A stretch of 64,000 bases of DNA. It comes from Fimenecus sp045545735 (GTDB lineage Bacteria > Bacillota > Clostridia > Oscillospirales > Acutalibacteraceae). Each line of letters begins with the position of its first letter. Position 1 is the stretch's first letter. The position numbers and the translations under genes were made by a program. Under the pieces are notes generated by a model that was not told the origin of the DNA, did no database searches, and saw only the letters and a program-made list of their open reading frames with translations. Shown in pieces: positions 33,476-41,556 of this stretch. Location of the stretch: positions 62,001-126,000 of the forward strand of contig JAZQBM010000001.1 in assembly GCA_045545735.1 (NCBI GenBank), written 5' to 3'.

Positions 33476-34369
33476 ATGAAAAATTTTTTTAAAATAATGT
33501 GTCTTGCGTTATCGTTGGCATTATTAAATTCGTGTAACAGTATGAATATCCCCGAATACGAAACAATAACTGACAATACAACAAAAATAACTGAAACTAC
33601 TACCGAAAATCAGACAAACTCACCTGAAACAACTGTATCACCCGAACCAATGGCTGAAAAAACTTTGTCTACTGAAAAGATTGCTCATAGCTATGGTGTT
33701 GCAAAAAATGGTGTTGCAAATGAAATTTCAATAAATGCACAAAATTTTTTTGAAACTAACGGATTTAACGCATTCTGCCTTGATACAAAATCTAAAGAAA
33801 AAGTGTTGTATTTAACCTTTGACTGTGGTTATGAAAATGGCTACACTTCAAAAATTCTTGATACTCTTAAAGAGAAAAAAGTAAATGCAGCCTTTTTCTG
33901 CACTCTACCGCAAGTAAAAGAAAATCCTGAATTAATAAAAAGAATGATTGACGAAGGTCATATTGTAGGTAACCATTCAGTAACGCATCCGTCATTTGCA
34001 GAAATCAGTACAGAACAAATGACTACAGAAGTTAAAGAAATGGAAAAATATTTACAAACAGAATTTAATTATAGTGAACCGTATTTTAGATTTCCAAAAG
34101 GTGAGTATAATGAAGTCGCTTTGAACCAACTAAATGAATTAGGTTATACCTGCGTGTTCTGGTCACTTGCTTATGCAGATTGGGATTTGAATAGTCAAAA
34201 AGGTGCTGATTACGCTTATGAAAAAGTAGTTTCACGACTTCATCCCGGTGCGGTAATACTTTTACACTCTGTATCACCTGATAATGCAAATGCATTGGCT
34301 GATATAATCGATGAAGCACGTAAACAAGGATATAGTTTTATGTCGTTAAGAGATTACAAACAAAATTAG
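33476..34369 (+). CDS. pdaA: PdaA-type polysaccharide deacetylase
   Basis: A 297-residue NodB-family deacetylase. The N-terminus is a lipoprotein-like signal (hydrophobic to about 18, LLNSC, Cys20). A Thr/Glu/Ser-rich linker (about 28-60) leads to the catalytic domain: TFDCGYENG with the metal Asp, HSVTHPSF with the two His, RFPKGEYNE and LLHSVSPDN. PdaA removes the acetyl group from muramic acid so that muramic delta-lactam, the cortex marker, can form. A SASP gene lies 95 bases downstream, so sporulation use is likely. Length and motifs are intact. Confidence 0.9.
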   Translation: MKNFFKIMCLALSLALLNSCNSMNIPEYETITDNTTKITETTTENQTNSPETTVSPEPMAEKTLSTEKIAHSYGVAKNGVANEISINAQNFFETNGFNAFCLDTKSKEKVLYLTFDCGYENGYTSKILDTLKEKKVNAAFFCTLPQVKENPELIKRMIDEGHIVGNHSVTHPSFAEISTEQMTTEVKEMEKYLQTEFNYSEPYFRFPKGEYNEVALNQLNELGYTCVFWSLAYADWDLNSQKGADYAYEKVVSRLHPGAVILLHSVSPDNANALADIIDEARKQGYSFMSLRDYKQN

Positions 34370-34463
34370 CAAAAATTTTCAATAATAATACACGTTGTAA
34401 AGCTCAAACTACTATTGCAAACGCAATTGATATAAAAATATTAGTGATAAGGGGTGTATTTAG

Positions 34464-34658
34464 ATGTCAAGAGGTAATAAGAACGTAGTACCTGAGGCTC
34501 GTGAAGCTCTCAACCGTTTTAAGATGGAAGCTGCTTCTGAAGTAGGCGTAAATCTTAAGCAGGGCTACAACGGTGACCTTACTTCAAAGCAGGCAGGTTC
34601 TGTTGGCGGTCAGATGGTTAAAAAGATGATTAAGTCATACGAAGAAAATATGAAATAA
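34464..34658 (+). CDS. Alpha/beta-type small acid-soluble spore protein
   Basis: A 64-residue SASP: MSRGNKNVVPEAREALNRFKMEAASEVGVNLKQGYNG in pieces, with the second conserved block LTSKQAGSVGGQMVKKMI. These proteins coat spore DNA and protect it from UV and heat. The GPR cleavage segment reads MEAASEVGV; the usual form is (L)EIASEFGV, so the residue after the cut-site Glu is Ala rather than Ile/Leu. GPR itself is encoded at 25417. AAGGGGTG precedes the ATG and a terminator follows. Confidence 0.95.
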   Translation: MSRGNKNVVPEAREALNRFKMEAASEVGVNLKQGYNGDLTSKQAGSVGGQMVKKMIKSYEENMK

Positions 34659-34677
34659 CCTATCTTCTGAATTAAAA

Positions 34678-34711
34678 GAGCCCGGCGGGAATACCTGTCG
34701 GGTTCTGTTTT
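34678..34711 (+). terminator. Terminator of the SASP gene
   Basis: GAGCCCGGC (34678-34686) pairs with GTCGGGTTC (34697-34705) using two G-T pairs; TTTT follows at 34708. Confidence 0.8.
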
Positions 34712-34746
34712 ATCTAAAAATAAATTAAAATATTTGCAAAAAACTA

Positions 34747-34775
34747 TTGGAAAATCCAACATAATGTTATATAAT
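34747..34775 (+). promoter_or_regulatory. Promoter of the hprK operon
   Basis: TTGGAA (34747-34752) and TATAAT (34770-34775) are 17 bases apart, 38 bases before hprK. Confidence 0.65.
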
Positions 34776-34812
34776 ATATTAAATATTATCATTATAAGGG
34801 GAGGTAGGCGTT

Positions 34813-35781
34813 TTGGCTTCAAAATATTCTGTTTCTTTAGAAAAAATTATTAATGAATTTAGTTTTGAAACAATATATTTACCTTGTGATGCGTCTGAAC
34901 TTTCAATTACTTCTCAGGAGGTCAACAGACCGGGACTTTTACTTGCGGGTAATGATAAATACTTTGACCCTGCAAGAGTTCAGTACCTTGGCTTTTCAGA
35001 ATTCGAGTTCGTAAAATCTTTTACTAAAGAAGAACAACTTGAATGTATGGAAAGACTATTCAGTAAACAACCATCTGTCGTTATTATTACAAGAAGTCTT
35101 GAACCACTTGAAGGTATGATTGAAGCGGCTGAAAAATATAAAGTACCGATTTTAAGAACTGTTGAAGCAACATCTGCAAGTATGGCGTCGCTTATCTATT
35201 TCCTTGGTACAGCTTTAGCTCCTCGTATTACACGTCACGGTGTACTTGTTGAAGTATATGGTGAAGGTGTTCTTATTGTTGGTGACAGCGGTGTTGGTAA
35301 AAGTGAGACAGCAATCGAACTTATCAAACGTGGCCATCGCCTTATTGCTGATGATGCAGTTGAAATCAGAAAAGCATCTGCAAAAACGCTTGTAGGTTCT
35401 GCTCCTGACAATATTCGTCATTTTATTGAACTTCGAGGAATAGGAATTATTAACGCACGCCGTATTTTTGGTATGGGTGCTGTTAAACTTACCGAAAAAA
35501 TCAATATGGTTGTTCAACTTGAACCTTGGGACAGTTCAAAAGTGTATGACCGTATGGGACTTGATAACGAATACATAACTATTATGGATGTTAAAATTCC
35601 ATTGACAGTTGTCCCCGTTAAACCTGGTCGAAATCTTGCAGTAATCATTGAATGTGCAGCAATGAATAACAGACAAAAGAAAATGGGTTATAACGCTGCT
35701 CGTGAACTTCTTCACCATCTTGGTATGGATGAGGGCTATGAGCCAAAAGCAAAAGAAATTGATATCTGGCAAAATTATTAA
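34813..35781 (+). CDS. hprK: HPr kinase/phosphorylase
   Basis: A 322-residue enzyme with an N-terminal domain and a C-terminal kinase core: GVLIVGDSGVGKSE (P-loop 157-164), the HprK signature FIELRGIGIINARRIFG and VPVKPGRNLAVIIE. It phosphorylates Ser46 of HPr and, via CcpA, drives carbon catabolite repression. The TTG start at 34813 follows GGGGAGGT by 7 bases and gives the expected N-terminus. It heads a hprK-murB-rapZ-whiA cluster. Start codon TTG may lower translation. Confidence 0.96.
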   Translation: MASKYSVSLEKIINEFSFETIYLPCDASELSITSQEVNRPGLLLAGNDKYFDPARVQYLGFSEFEFVKSFTKEEQLECMERLFSKQPSVVIITRSLEPLEGMIEAAEKYKVPILRTVEATSASMASLIYFLGTALAPRITRHGVLVEVYGEGVLIVGDSGVGKSETAIELIKRGHRLIADDAVEIRKASAKTLVGSAPDNIRHFIELRGIGIINARRIFGMGAVKLTEKINMVVQLEPWDSSKVYDRMGLDNEYITIMDVKIPLTVVPVKPGRNLAVIIECAAMNNRQKKMGYNAARELLHHLGMDEGYEPKAKEIDIWQNY

Positions 35782-35799
35782 TTGAAATGAGGGTATTCT

Positions 35800-36705
35800 G
35801 TGTATAACGAAATTGCATTATTTGCTGAAAATCTTGGTGCAGAAGTAATTAAAGATGCACCTATGAAAAAATATACAAGTTTCAAATGTGGCGGTAATGC
35901 AAGTTTTCTCATTATACCCGATTCTGCTGATAGTCTTAAGTCAATCATTGAATTTTGTCATTTAAAGAATGTTACTCCGCTTATTATCGGTAATGGCACT
36001 AATCTTCTTGTTACTGATAATGGAATTAGTGGCGTAGTAATAAAAATTGGTTCTAAAATTTCAAAAATCGAATTGCTTGATGAAACTACACTTTACTGTG
36101 AAGCGGGTGCTTCATTAAAATCAATATGTATGTTTGCACTTGAAAACGAACTGTCAGGACTTGAGTTTGCTTATGGAATTCCCGGTACGCTCGGCGGTGC
36201 GGTTTATATGAATGCAGGTGCTTATGGCGGAGAAATGAAAGATGTGCTTTATTCTTGCACACATATTGATAATAGCGGAAATTTCGGTGAAATATCAAAA
36301 GAAAATTTAAATTTAGGTTATCGCAGAAGTGTTTATACTGATAATAGCTTTACTGTAATATCTGCGGTTATGAAATTAAATAAAGCTGACAAAAAAGAAA
36401 TTAAGGCTGCTATGGATGATAAACTTCAAAAAAGAAAAGATAAACAACCGCTTGAATACGGTAGTGCAGGCAGTACATTCAAACGTCCCGAAGGCTATTT
36501 TGCAGGTGCATTAATTGAAAATTGCGGACTCAAAGGTTATACAGTAGGCGGTGCACAAGTCAGTGAAAAGCATGCGGGTTTTGTTATTAATAAGAATAAT
36601 GCCACATCAACTGATGTTATTAATCTTATAAAAGATGTTCAAAAAATTGTGTATGACAAGCATGGTGTAATGCTTGAAACAGAAGTTAAAATTATTGGGG
36701 ATTAA
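35800..36705 (+). CDS. murB: UDP-N-acetylenolpyruvoylglucosamine reductase
   Basis: A 301-residue FAD enzyme that reduces the enolpyruvyl group to make UDP-MurNAc for peptidoglycan. FAD-binding motifs IGNGTNLLV and GIPGTLGGAVYMNAGAYGGEM are present. The catalytic proton donor Ser lies in YGSAGSTFKRP, and the C-terminal Glu in HGVMLETEVKIIG. It is the short type II form found in Firmicutes. The GTG start at 35800 follows GAGGG (35789-35793). Confidence 0.95.
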   Translation: MYNEIALFAENLGAEVIKDAPMKKYTSFKCGGNASFLIIPDSADSLKSIIEFCHLKNVTPLIIGNGTNLLVTDNGISGVVIKIGSKISKIELLDETTLYCEAGASLKSICMFALENELSGLEFAYGIPGTLGGAVYMNAGAYGGEMKDVLYSCTHIDNSGNFGEISKENLNLGYRRSVYTDNSFTVISAVMKLNKADKKEIKAAMDDKLQKRKDKQPLEYGSAGSTFKRPEGYFAGALIENCGLKGYTVGGAQVSEKHAGFVINKNNATSTDVINLIKDVQKIVYDKHGVMLETEVKIIGD

Positions 36706-36717
36706 GGAGAAAGAGGT

Positions 36718-37578
36718 ATGCAACTTGTTATTGTTACAGGTATGTCAGGTGCAGGTAAATCAAGAGTCATTGACAATCTTGAAGACATAGGTTTCTTCTG
36801 CGTTGACAATATGACTCCAAAACTAATTCCCACATTCGTGCAGCTTCTTAATGATTCTGCTGAAGTTCGTGAAAAGGTTGCAATTGTTGCTGATATTCGT
36901 CTTGGCGGTTCGTTTTCTCATTTGTTCAATGCTATTGAAGAGTTAAAAACAATGAACTGTGATTATAAAATTTTGTTTATTGATGCTGATAATGACGTTA
37001 TTTTAAGGCGTTATCAAGAAACTCGCAGAAAACACCCGTTACTTAATTATAATGATTCACAGTCTTTACAAGATATTATTGTAAAAGAACGTGAAATACT
37101 TAAAAAAGCAAGAGATATCGCCGATTATGTAATTGATACATCTTTGATTTCAACAAGTCAGTTAAAAGAAAGAGTGTCAAAGCTTTTTGTCGATGATATT
37201 TCATCAACATTAAAGGTTAATGTTATATCGTTTGGCTTTAAATATGGTGCTCCTAAAGACTCGGATTTGGTATTTGACGTGCGTTGTCTTCCCAACCCAT
37301 TCTATGTACCTGAACTTAAACATCATACAGGTCTTGAAACGCCCGTGCGTGATTACGTTATGAGTTTTAAAGAGGCTCAGGATTTAGAACCAAAGCTACT
37401 TGACCTTATTAATTATTTAGTTCCACTTTACAGAACAGAAGGCAAAAGTCAGTTGACAATTTCAGTTGGATGCACAGGCGGTAAACACCGTTCAGTAGTC
37501 TTTGCAGAGATTGTATATAATTCTATTAAAGAAAAAGGATTCAATGCTTCTGTTTACCACAGAGATATAAATAGATAA
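36718..37578 (+). CDS. rapZ: RapZ/YvcJ-family nucleotide-binding RNase adapter
   Basis: A 286-residue P-loop protein: GMSGAGKSRVIDNLEDIGFFCVDN at the N-terminus (Walker A 8-15), RYQETRRKHPL, FGFKYGAPKDSDLVFDVR and the C-terminal IGCTGGKHRSV-like SVGCTGGKHRSVV. In E. coli RapZ controls glucosamine-6-phosphate synthase RNA; in Bacillus, YvcJ is GTP-binding and linked to competence. GAGAAAGAGG precedes the ATG. It is normally followed by yvcK and whiA; here whiA comes 13 bases later with no yvcK between. Confidence 0.94.
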   Translation: MQLVIVTGMSGAGKSRVIDNLEDIGFFCVDNMTPKLIPTFVQLLNDSAEVREKVAIVADIRLGGSFSHLFNAIEELKTMNCDYKILFIDADNDVILRRYQETRRKHPLLNYNDSQSLQDIIVKEREILKKARDIADYVIDTSLISTSQLKERVSKLFVDDISSTLKVNVISFGFKYGAPKDSDLVFDVRCLPNPFYVPELKHHTGLETPVRDYVMSFKEAQDLEPKLLDLINYLVPLYRTEGKSQLTISVGCTGGKHRSVVFAEIVYNSIKEKGFNASVYHRDINR

Positions 37579-37591
37579 AGGATTTTTTAAT

Positions 37592-38494
37592 ATGTCATTT
37601 TCAGCAGATGTAAAAAATGAAATATTAAGTGTTGACTTTGAAAATGAGTGTTGTGTTCACGCTTTTGCATACGGAATGATGTTGTTTTCAAGAGCGTTTT
37701 CCTATTATGATATGTCAATTCTTACCGAACATAGTGGAATTGCAGAAAAATATCTTGAACTTATGAAAAAAGTTTGCGGTGTAAAACCCAAACTTGTAAA
37801 ATCGGAAGCAGGTAAGTTCAAAGTTGAGGTCACAACAAAAGAGGAAAGATTAAAAGTTCTTGAAACATTTGGATATGACAAAAAAAGTGGTGCTTCAAGG
37901 CTTAATTGGGGTAACTTTACTGACGAGTGTTGCAAAACTGCATTTTTAAAAGGTGCGTTTCTCACTTGTGGAACAATAAACGACCCTAATAAAAGTTATC
38001 ATTTAGAATTTGTAGTGCCGTATCTTAATTTGAGCAAGGATTTAAAGGTTTTTATCAACGATTACGACCAGTTATCAGTTACACCAAAAAGCATCACGCG
38101 AAATTCAAACTATGTAATTTATTTTAAAGATAGTGAATCCATTGAAGATATGCTTACCGTGATGGGTGCATTTAATTCTGCGTTAGAGATTATGGGCGTT
38201 AAAATGTATAAGGATATGCGTAATAACGTAAACCGTAAATTGAATTTTGAAAATGCAAATCTTGATAAAACAATTGATGCTGCGTCAAAACAAATTGATG
38301 CAATCATACATATAAAAAAGACTGTTGGGCTTTCATATTTATCTGATGACCTTCGCGAAATAGCAGAGTTAAGATATGAAAATCCTGATATGTCTTTGCG
38401 TGAATTAGGCGAATTGTTAAGTACTCCGTTGTCGCGTTCAGGTGTTAATCACAGACTTACAAAAATATGCAGTATTGCTAAACAGATAAAATAA
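37592..38494 (+). CDS. whiA: WhiA-type DNA-binding protein
   Basis: A 300-residue protein with an N-terminal LAGLIDADG homing-endonuclease-like region (CVHAFAYGMMLFSRAFSY, then FLKGAFLTCGTINDPNKSYHLEF) and a C-terminal helix-turn-helix (LREIAELRYENPDMSLRELGELLSTPLSRSGVNHRLTKI, seen in pieces). WhiA regulates sporulation in Streptomyces and cell division in Bacillus. AAAGGAT precedes the ATG. The length is normal. Confidence 0.94.
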   Translation: MSFSADVKNEILSVDFENECCVHAFAYGMMLFSRAFSYYDMSILTEHSGIAEKYLELMKKVCGVKPKLVKSEAGKFKVEVTTKEERLKVLETFGYDKKSGASRLNWGNFTDECCKTAFLKGAFLTCGTINDPNKSYHLEFVVPYLNLSKDLKVFINDYDQLSVTPKSITRNSNYVIYFKDSESIEDMLTVMGAFNSALEIMGVKMYKDMRNNVNRKLNFENANLDKTIDAASKQIDAIIHIKKTVGLSYLSDDLREIAELRYENPDMSLRELGELLSTPLSRSGVNHRLTKICSIAKQIK

Positions 38495-38520
38495 AGTATT
38501 AGGATTACAGGGTGAAAAAG

Positions 38521-39114
38521 ATGAGAAAAGCAGAAGATTTTTTAATTTCATTTGAAACATCAGAATATGGAAAAAAAGATAAAAATAAGTCTTGGAGATT
38601 TGTTTATGATTGGCTTGATTCTTTAATTTATGCAATCATACTTATTTTGATTATATTTGCATTCTTTTTCAGAGTTGTAGGTGTAAATGGTGACTCTATG
38701 AATCCTACTCTTGAGTCAGGAGACTGGCTTACAGTAAGTGCAATTACAAGTGAAGTTGAAACTGGTGATATTGTAGTTGTAACTCAACCCAATTCTCTTA
38801 ATGAACCACTCATTAAACGTGTAATTGCAAAGGGTGGGGACACAATAAATATTGACTTCATTGAAGGTACTGTTACTGTAAACGGTGTCGTTTTATATGA
38901 ACCTTATATTGCAGAAACTACTGAAACTATGGGCGATTATGTTTATCCGCTTCAAATTCCTGAAGGTTATCTTTTTGTAATGGGCGATAACAGAAATAAC
39001 TCGCTTGATAGCCGTTTCAGAACAATTGGTTTAATTGATGAGCGTTATGTTTTAGGTGTTGCTAATGCACGAATTTTCCCATTTGGTGATTGGAATATTA
39101 ATGATGAAAAATAA
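38521..39114 (+). CDS. Signal peptidase I (first of tandem pair)
   Basis: A 197-residue membrane protease with one membrane anchor (about 33-52). Its catalytic dyad is Ser59 in VNGDSMNPTLESGDWL and Lys99 in EPLIKRVIAKGGD; the box MGDNRNNSLDSR follows. It cuts signal peptides from secreted proteins. ATG 38521 follows AGGGTG by 6 bases, but GTG 38512, 7 bases after AGGA, is a near-equal alternative. The gene overlaps the next, paralogous one by 14 bases. Confidence 0.93.
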   Translation: MRKAEDFLISFETSEYGKKDKNKSWRFVYDWLDSLIYAIILILIIFAFFFRVVGVNGDSMNPTLESGDWLTVSAITSEVETGDIVVVTQPNSLNEPLIKRVIAKGGDTINIDFIEGTVTVNGVVLYEPYIAETTETMGDYVYPLQIPEGYLFVMGDNRNNSLDSRFRTIGLIDERYVLGVANARIFPFGDWNINDEK

Positions 39115-39658
39115 GAAAAAACTTCTTGAAACAGCATATGAAATTGCATCTATATTACTGACTGCTATTTTAGCGGTCGGTATTATATTTACATTCTTTT
39201 TTAAGATTTCAACTGTTTCAGGGCAGTCAATGGAGAATACATTGCAAAACGGAGATAATCTGATTATCAGCTCAATTACAAATAATATTGAGCAAGGTGA
39301 TGTAGTTGTTATTTCACAACCAAACGGATATGAAAAAGTACTGATTAAACGTGTAATTGCCGTGGGAGGTCAGTCAGTTGAGTTCGACCAAAACACAGGT
39401 AAGACTATTGTTGATGGTAATATAATTGATGAACCTTATGTTAAGGAAGAAATTAATTACACTTATTCTATGACTCATAAGTATTACGTACCACAAGGTA
39501 AAATCTTTGTAATGGGTGATAACCGTAATCACTCTGCGGACAGTCGTGATATAGCAGTTGGAATGATTGATGAAGATTATGTTATGGGTAAAGTAATTTA
39601 TGAATTCGGAGATACCAAATTGTTTAATTTTGAATTGAAGGAGAACGAAAATGGCTGA
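39101..39658 (+). CDS. Signal peptidase I (second of tandem pair)
   Basis: A 185-residue paralogue of the preceding gene with the membrane anchor at about 15-35, Ser43 in VSGQSMENTLQNGD, Lys83 in KVLIKRVIAVGGQ and MGDNRNHSADSRD. It has no N-terminal extension like its neighbour and a different substrate-pocket loop (TYSMTHKYYVPQGK). The start codons at 39101 and 39104 are adjacent. The short spacing to rbgA (8-base overlap) suggests one operon. Two paralogues side by side imply divided substrates. Confidence 0.92.
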   Translation: MMKNKKKLLETAYEIASILLTAILAVGIIFTFFFKISTVSGQSMENTLQNGDNLIISSITNNIEQGDVVVISQPNGYEKVLIKRVIAVGGQSVEFDQNTGKTIVDGNIIDEPYVKEEINYTYSMTHKYYVPQGKIFVMGDNRNHSADSRDIAVGMIDEDYVMGKVIYEFGDTKLFNFELKENENG

Positions 39659-40517
39659 TAATCAAAAACAGATTGTTCAATGGTTTCCGGGCCATATGGC
39701 AAAAACGCGTCGTCTTATAAAAGAGAGTCTTTCTCTTGTTGATGGCGTTACCGAAATTATTGATGCAAGAATTCCATATAGTAGTTCCAATCCTGAACTT
39801 GAAGAATTAATCAATAATAAACCAAGAATTGTTTTGCTCAACAAATGTGATTTGGCTGATAAAAACACTACAAATCAGTGGGTTGAGTATTACAAGAAAA
39901 AAGGTGTAAAAGCAATTCCCGTTGATTGCAGAACCGGTAAAGGGCTTAACAACTATATTGTTGCAGTCCGTGAAGTTTTGAAAGATGTTATTAAGAAAAA
40001 TGAAGACAGAGGAATGCCAGGTAAAGCTTTGCGTATTATGGTAGTTGGAATACCCAATACGGGTAAATCTTCATTCATAAACAGAATGGCAGGGGCTGCA
40101 AAGGCAAAGGTTGCTGACAAAGCAGGTGTTACAAGGCATAACCAATGGTTTGCAATTGGAAATGGAATTGAACTTCTTGATACACCTGGTGTTTTATGGC
40201 CAAAGTTTGATGACCCAAAAGTAGGGGATAGACTTGCATTTATTGGTTCAGTTAAAGATGAAATTCTTGATGCAGAAACTCTTGCTGTAAGACTTTTGGA
40301 GGTAATGAAAACTGATTATCCCGAGCGACTTGCCGAAAGATATAAAATTGCAGATTTTACCGATAAAGAGGCTTGGGAAGTTCTTGAAATGATTGGTAAA
40401 AAACGTGGTATGATGATAAAGGGCGGAGAAATTGATTATGAGCGTGCGTCTGTTATGCTTTTAGATGAGTATAGAGGCGGAAAACTTGGCACAATTTCTC
40501 TTGAAAAACCGGAGTAA
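39651..40517 (+). CDS. rbgA: Ribosome biogenesis GTPase RbgA/YlqF
   Basis: A 288-residue circularly permuted GTPase: the G4 motif NKCD (about 63-66) precedes G1 GIPNTGKSSFIN and G3 DTPGVLWPK. The start IVQWFPGHMAKTRRLIKES is typical. It helps late assembly of the 50S subunit. GGAG precedes the ATG, which overlaps the signal peptidase stop. rnhB follows in the usual ylqF-rnhB order. Confidence 0.96.
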   Translation: MADNQKQIVQWFPGHMAKTRRLIKESLSLVDGVTEIIDARIPYSSSNPELEELINNKPRIVLLNKCDLADKNTTNQWVEYYKKKGVKAIPVDCRTGKGLNNYIVAVREVLKDVIKKNEDRGMPGKALRIMVVGIPNTGKSSFINRMAGAAKAKVADKAGVTRHNQWFAIGNGIELLDTPGVLWPKFDDPKVGDRLAFIGSVKDEILDAETLAVRLLEVMKTDYPERLAERYKIADFTDKEAWEVLEMIGKKRGMMIKGGEIDYERASVMLLDEYRGGKLGTISLEKPE

Positions 40518-40520
40518 TAT

Positions 40521-41126
40521 ATGGATTATTTATATGAAGAAAATGCCGTTAAAGCAGGTTATAAAGTGATTTGTGGCATTGATGAAGCGGGTCGAGGACC
40601 GCTTGCGGGACCTGTTCATGCGGCTGCAGTGATTTTGCCATTAGGTCTTGAAATTGAAGGCCTTAATGATTCAAAAAAGCTTAGTGAAAAGAAACGCGAA
40701 CAACTTTTTGATATAATTTGTGAAAAGGCAATTGATTATTCCATAGGCGTTGCAACTGAAAAAGAAATTGATGAAATTAACATTCTTAATGCAACATTCC
40801 TTGCTATGCATAGAGCAGTTGAAGGCTTGAAAATAAGACCCGATTATGCGTTAATTGATGGTAATCAATACCCAAGAATTCCTTTTGTAACCGAAGAAAC
40901 AGTTGTAAAAGGTGACGCCAAAAGTATGTCTATTGCGGCGGCGTCAATTCTTGCAAAAGTAAGCCGTGACCGTTTTATGCTTGAAAAAACAAAAGAGTAT
41001 CCGCAATATGAGTTTGAAAAGCATAAAGGGTATGGAACAAAACTTCATTATGAGAAAATTCTTGAATATGGACCATCACCAATTCATAGAATGACATTTC
41101 TTAAAAAACTTTATGGTGAAAAGTAA
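40521..41126 (+). CDS. rnhB: Ribonuclease HII
   Basis: A 201-residue nuclease that cuts RNA in RNA-DNA hybrids and single ribonucleotides. The catalytic region GIDEAGRGPLAGPV holds Asp21 and Glu22; further acidic residues lie in YALIDGNQ. KGDAKSMSIAAASILAKVSRDR is the family block. It starts 3 bases after rbgA, and its stop overlaps the next gene (TAATGG). Confidence 0.97.
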   Translation: MDYLYEENAVKAGYKVICGIDEAGRGPLAGPVHAAAVILPLGLEIEGLNDSKKLSEKKREQLFDIICEKAIDYSIGVATEKEIDEINILNATFLAMHRAVEGLKIRPDYALIDGNQYPRIPFVTEETVVKGDAKSMSIAAASILAKVSRDRFMLEKTKEYPQYEFEKHKGYGTKLHYEKILEYGPSPIHRMTFLKKLYGEK

Positions 41127-41491
41127 TGGATTCAAATTTGCTTGGTGATTATGGCGAGATTATTGCATCAAGATATCTTCGAAAACACGGCTACATAATT
41201 GTTTCTGCAAATTATTCTTGTAGACTAGGTGAAATTGATTTAATTGCCGAAGATAAAAAATATTTATGTTTTGTAGAAGTTAAGACGCGAAGTGAAAATA
41301 TGAAATATGCACCTGCAGATGCGGTCGATGTTTCAAAAAGAACAAAAATTATTGCATCATCACAGTTATTTATGAAAAATTATCAAGTTAACAGGCAACC
41401 GCGTTATGATATTATTGAAGTTTATTTTGAAAATGGTGAGCCTATTAAACTTAACCATATTGAAAATGCTTTTGATTCAGATGCAAAGTAA
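41126..41491 (+). CDS. UPF0102 (YraN) endonuclease-like protein
   Basis: A 121-residue protein with the YraN pattern: GEIIASRYLRKHGYIIVSANYSCRLGEIDLIAEDKKYLCFVEVKTR, split here as the GEIDLI...VEVKTR nuclease-fold core. The family has a restriction-endonuclease-like fold; its role is unknown but often sits beside rnhB, as here. The ATG overlaps the rnhB stop. Confidence 0.93.
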   Translation: MDSNLLGDYGEIIASRYLRKHGYIIVSANYSCRLGEIDLIAEDKKYLCFVEVKTRSENMKYAPADAVDVSKRTKIIASSQLFMKNYQVNRQPRYDIIEVYFENGEPIKLNHIENAFDSDAK

Positions 41492-41503
41492 TTAATTTAA
41501 CAG

Positions 41504-41532
41504 TTGAAAAACAGTTTTTTATATGATAAAAT
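41504..41532 (+). promoter_or_regulatory. Promoter of thrC
   Basis: TTGAAA (41504-41509) and TAAAAT (41527-41532) are 17 bases apart; the start codon follows 25 bases later. Confidence 0.6.
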
Positions 41533-41556
41533 ACCACACGAAAAGGATGTGTTACT

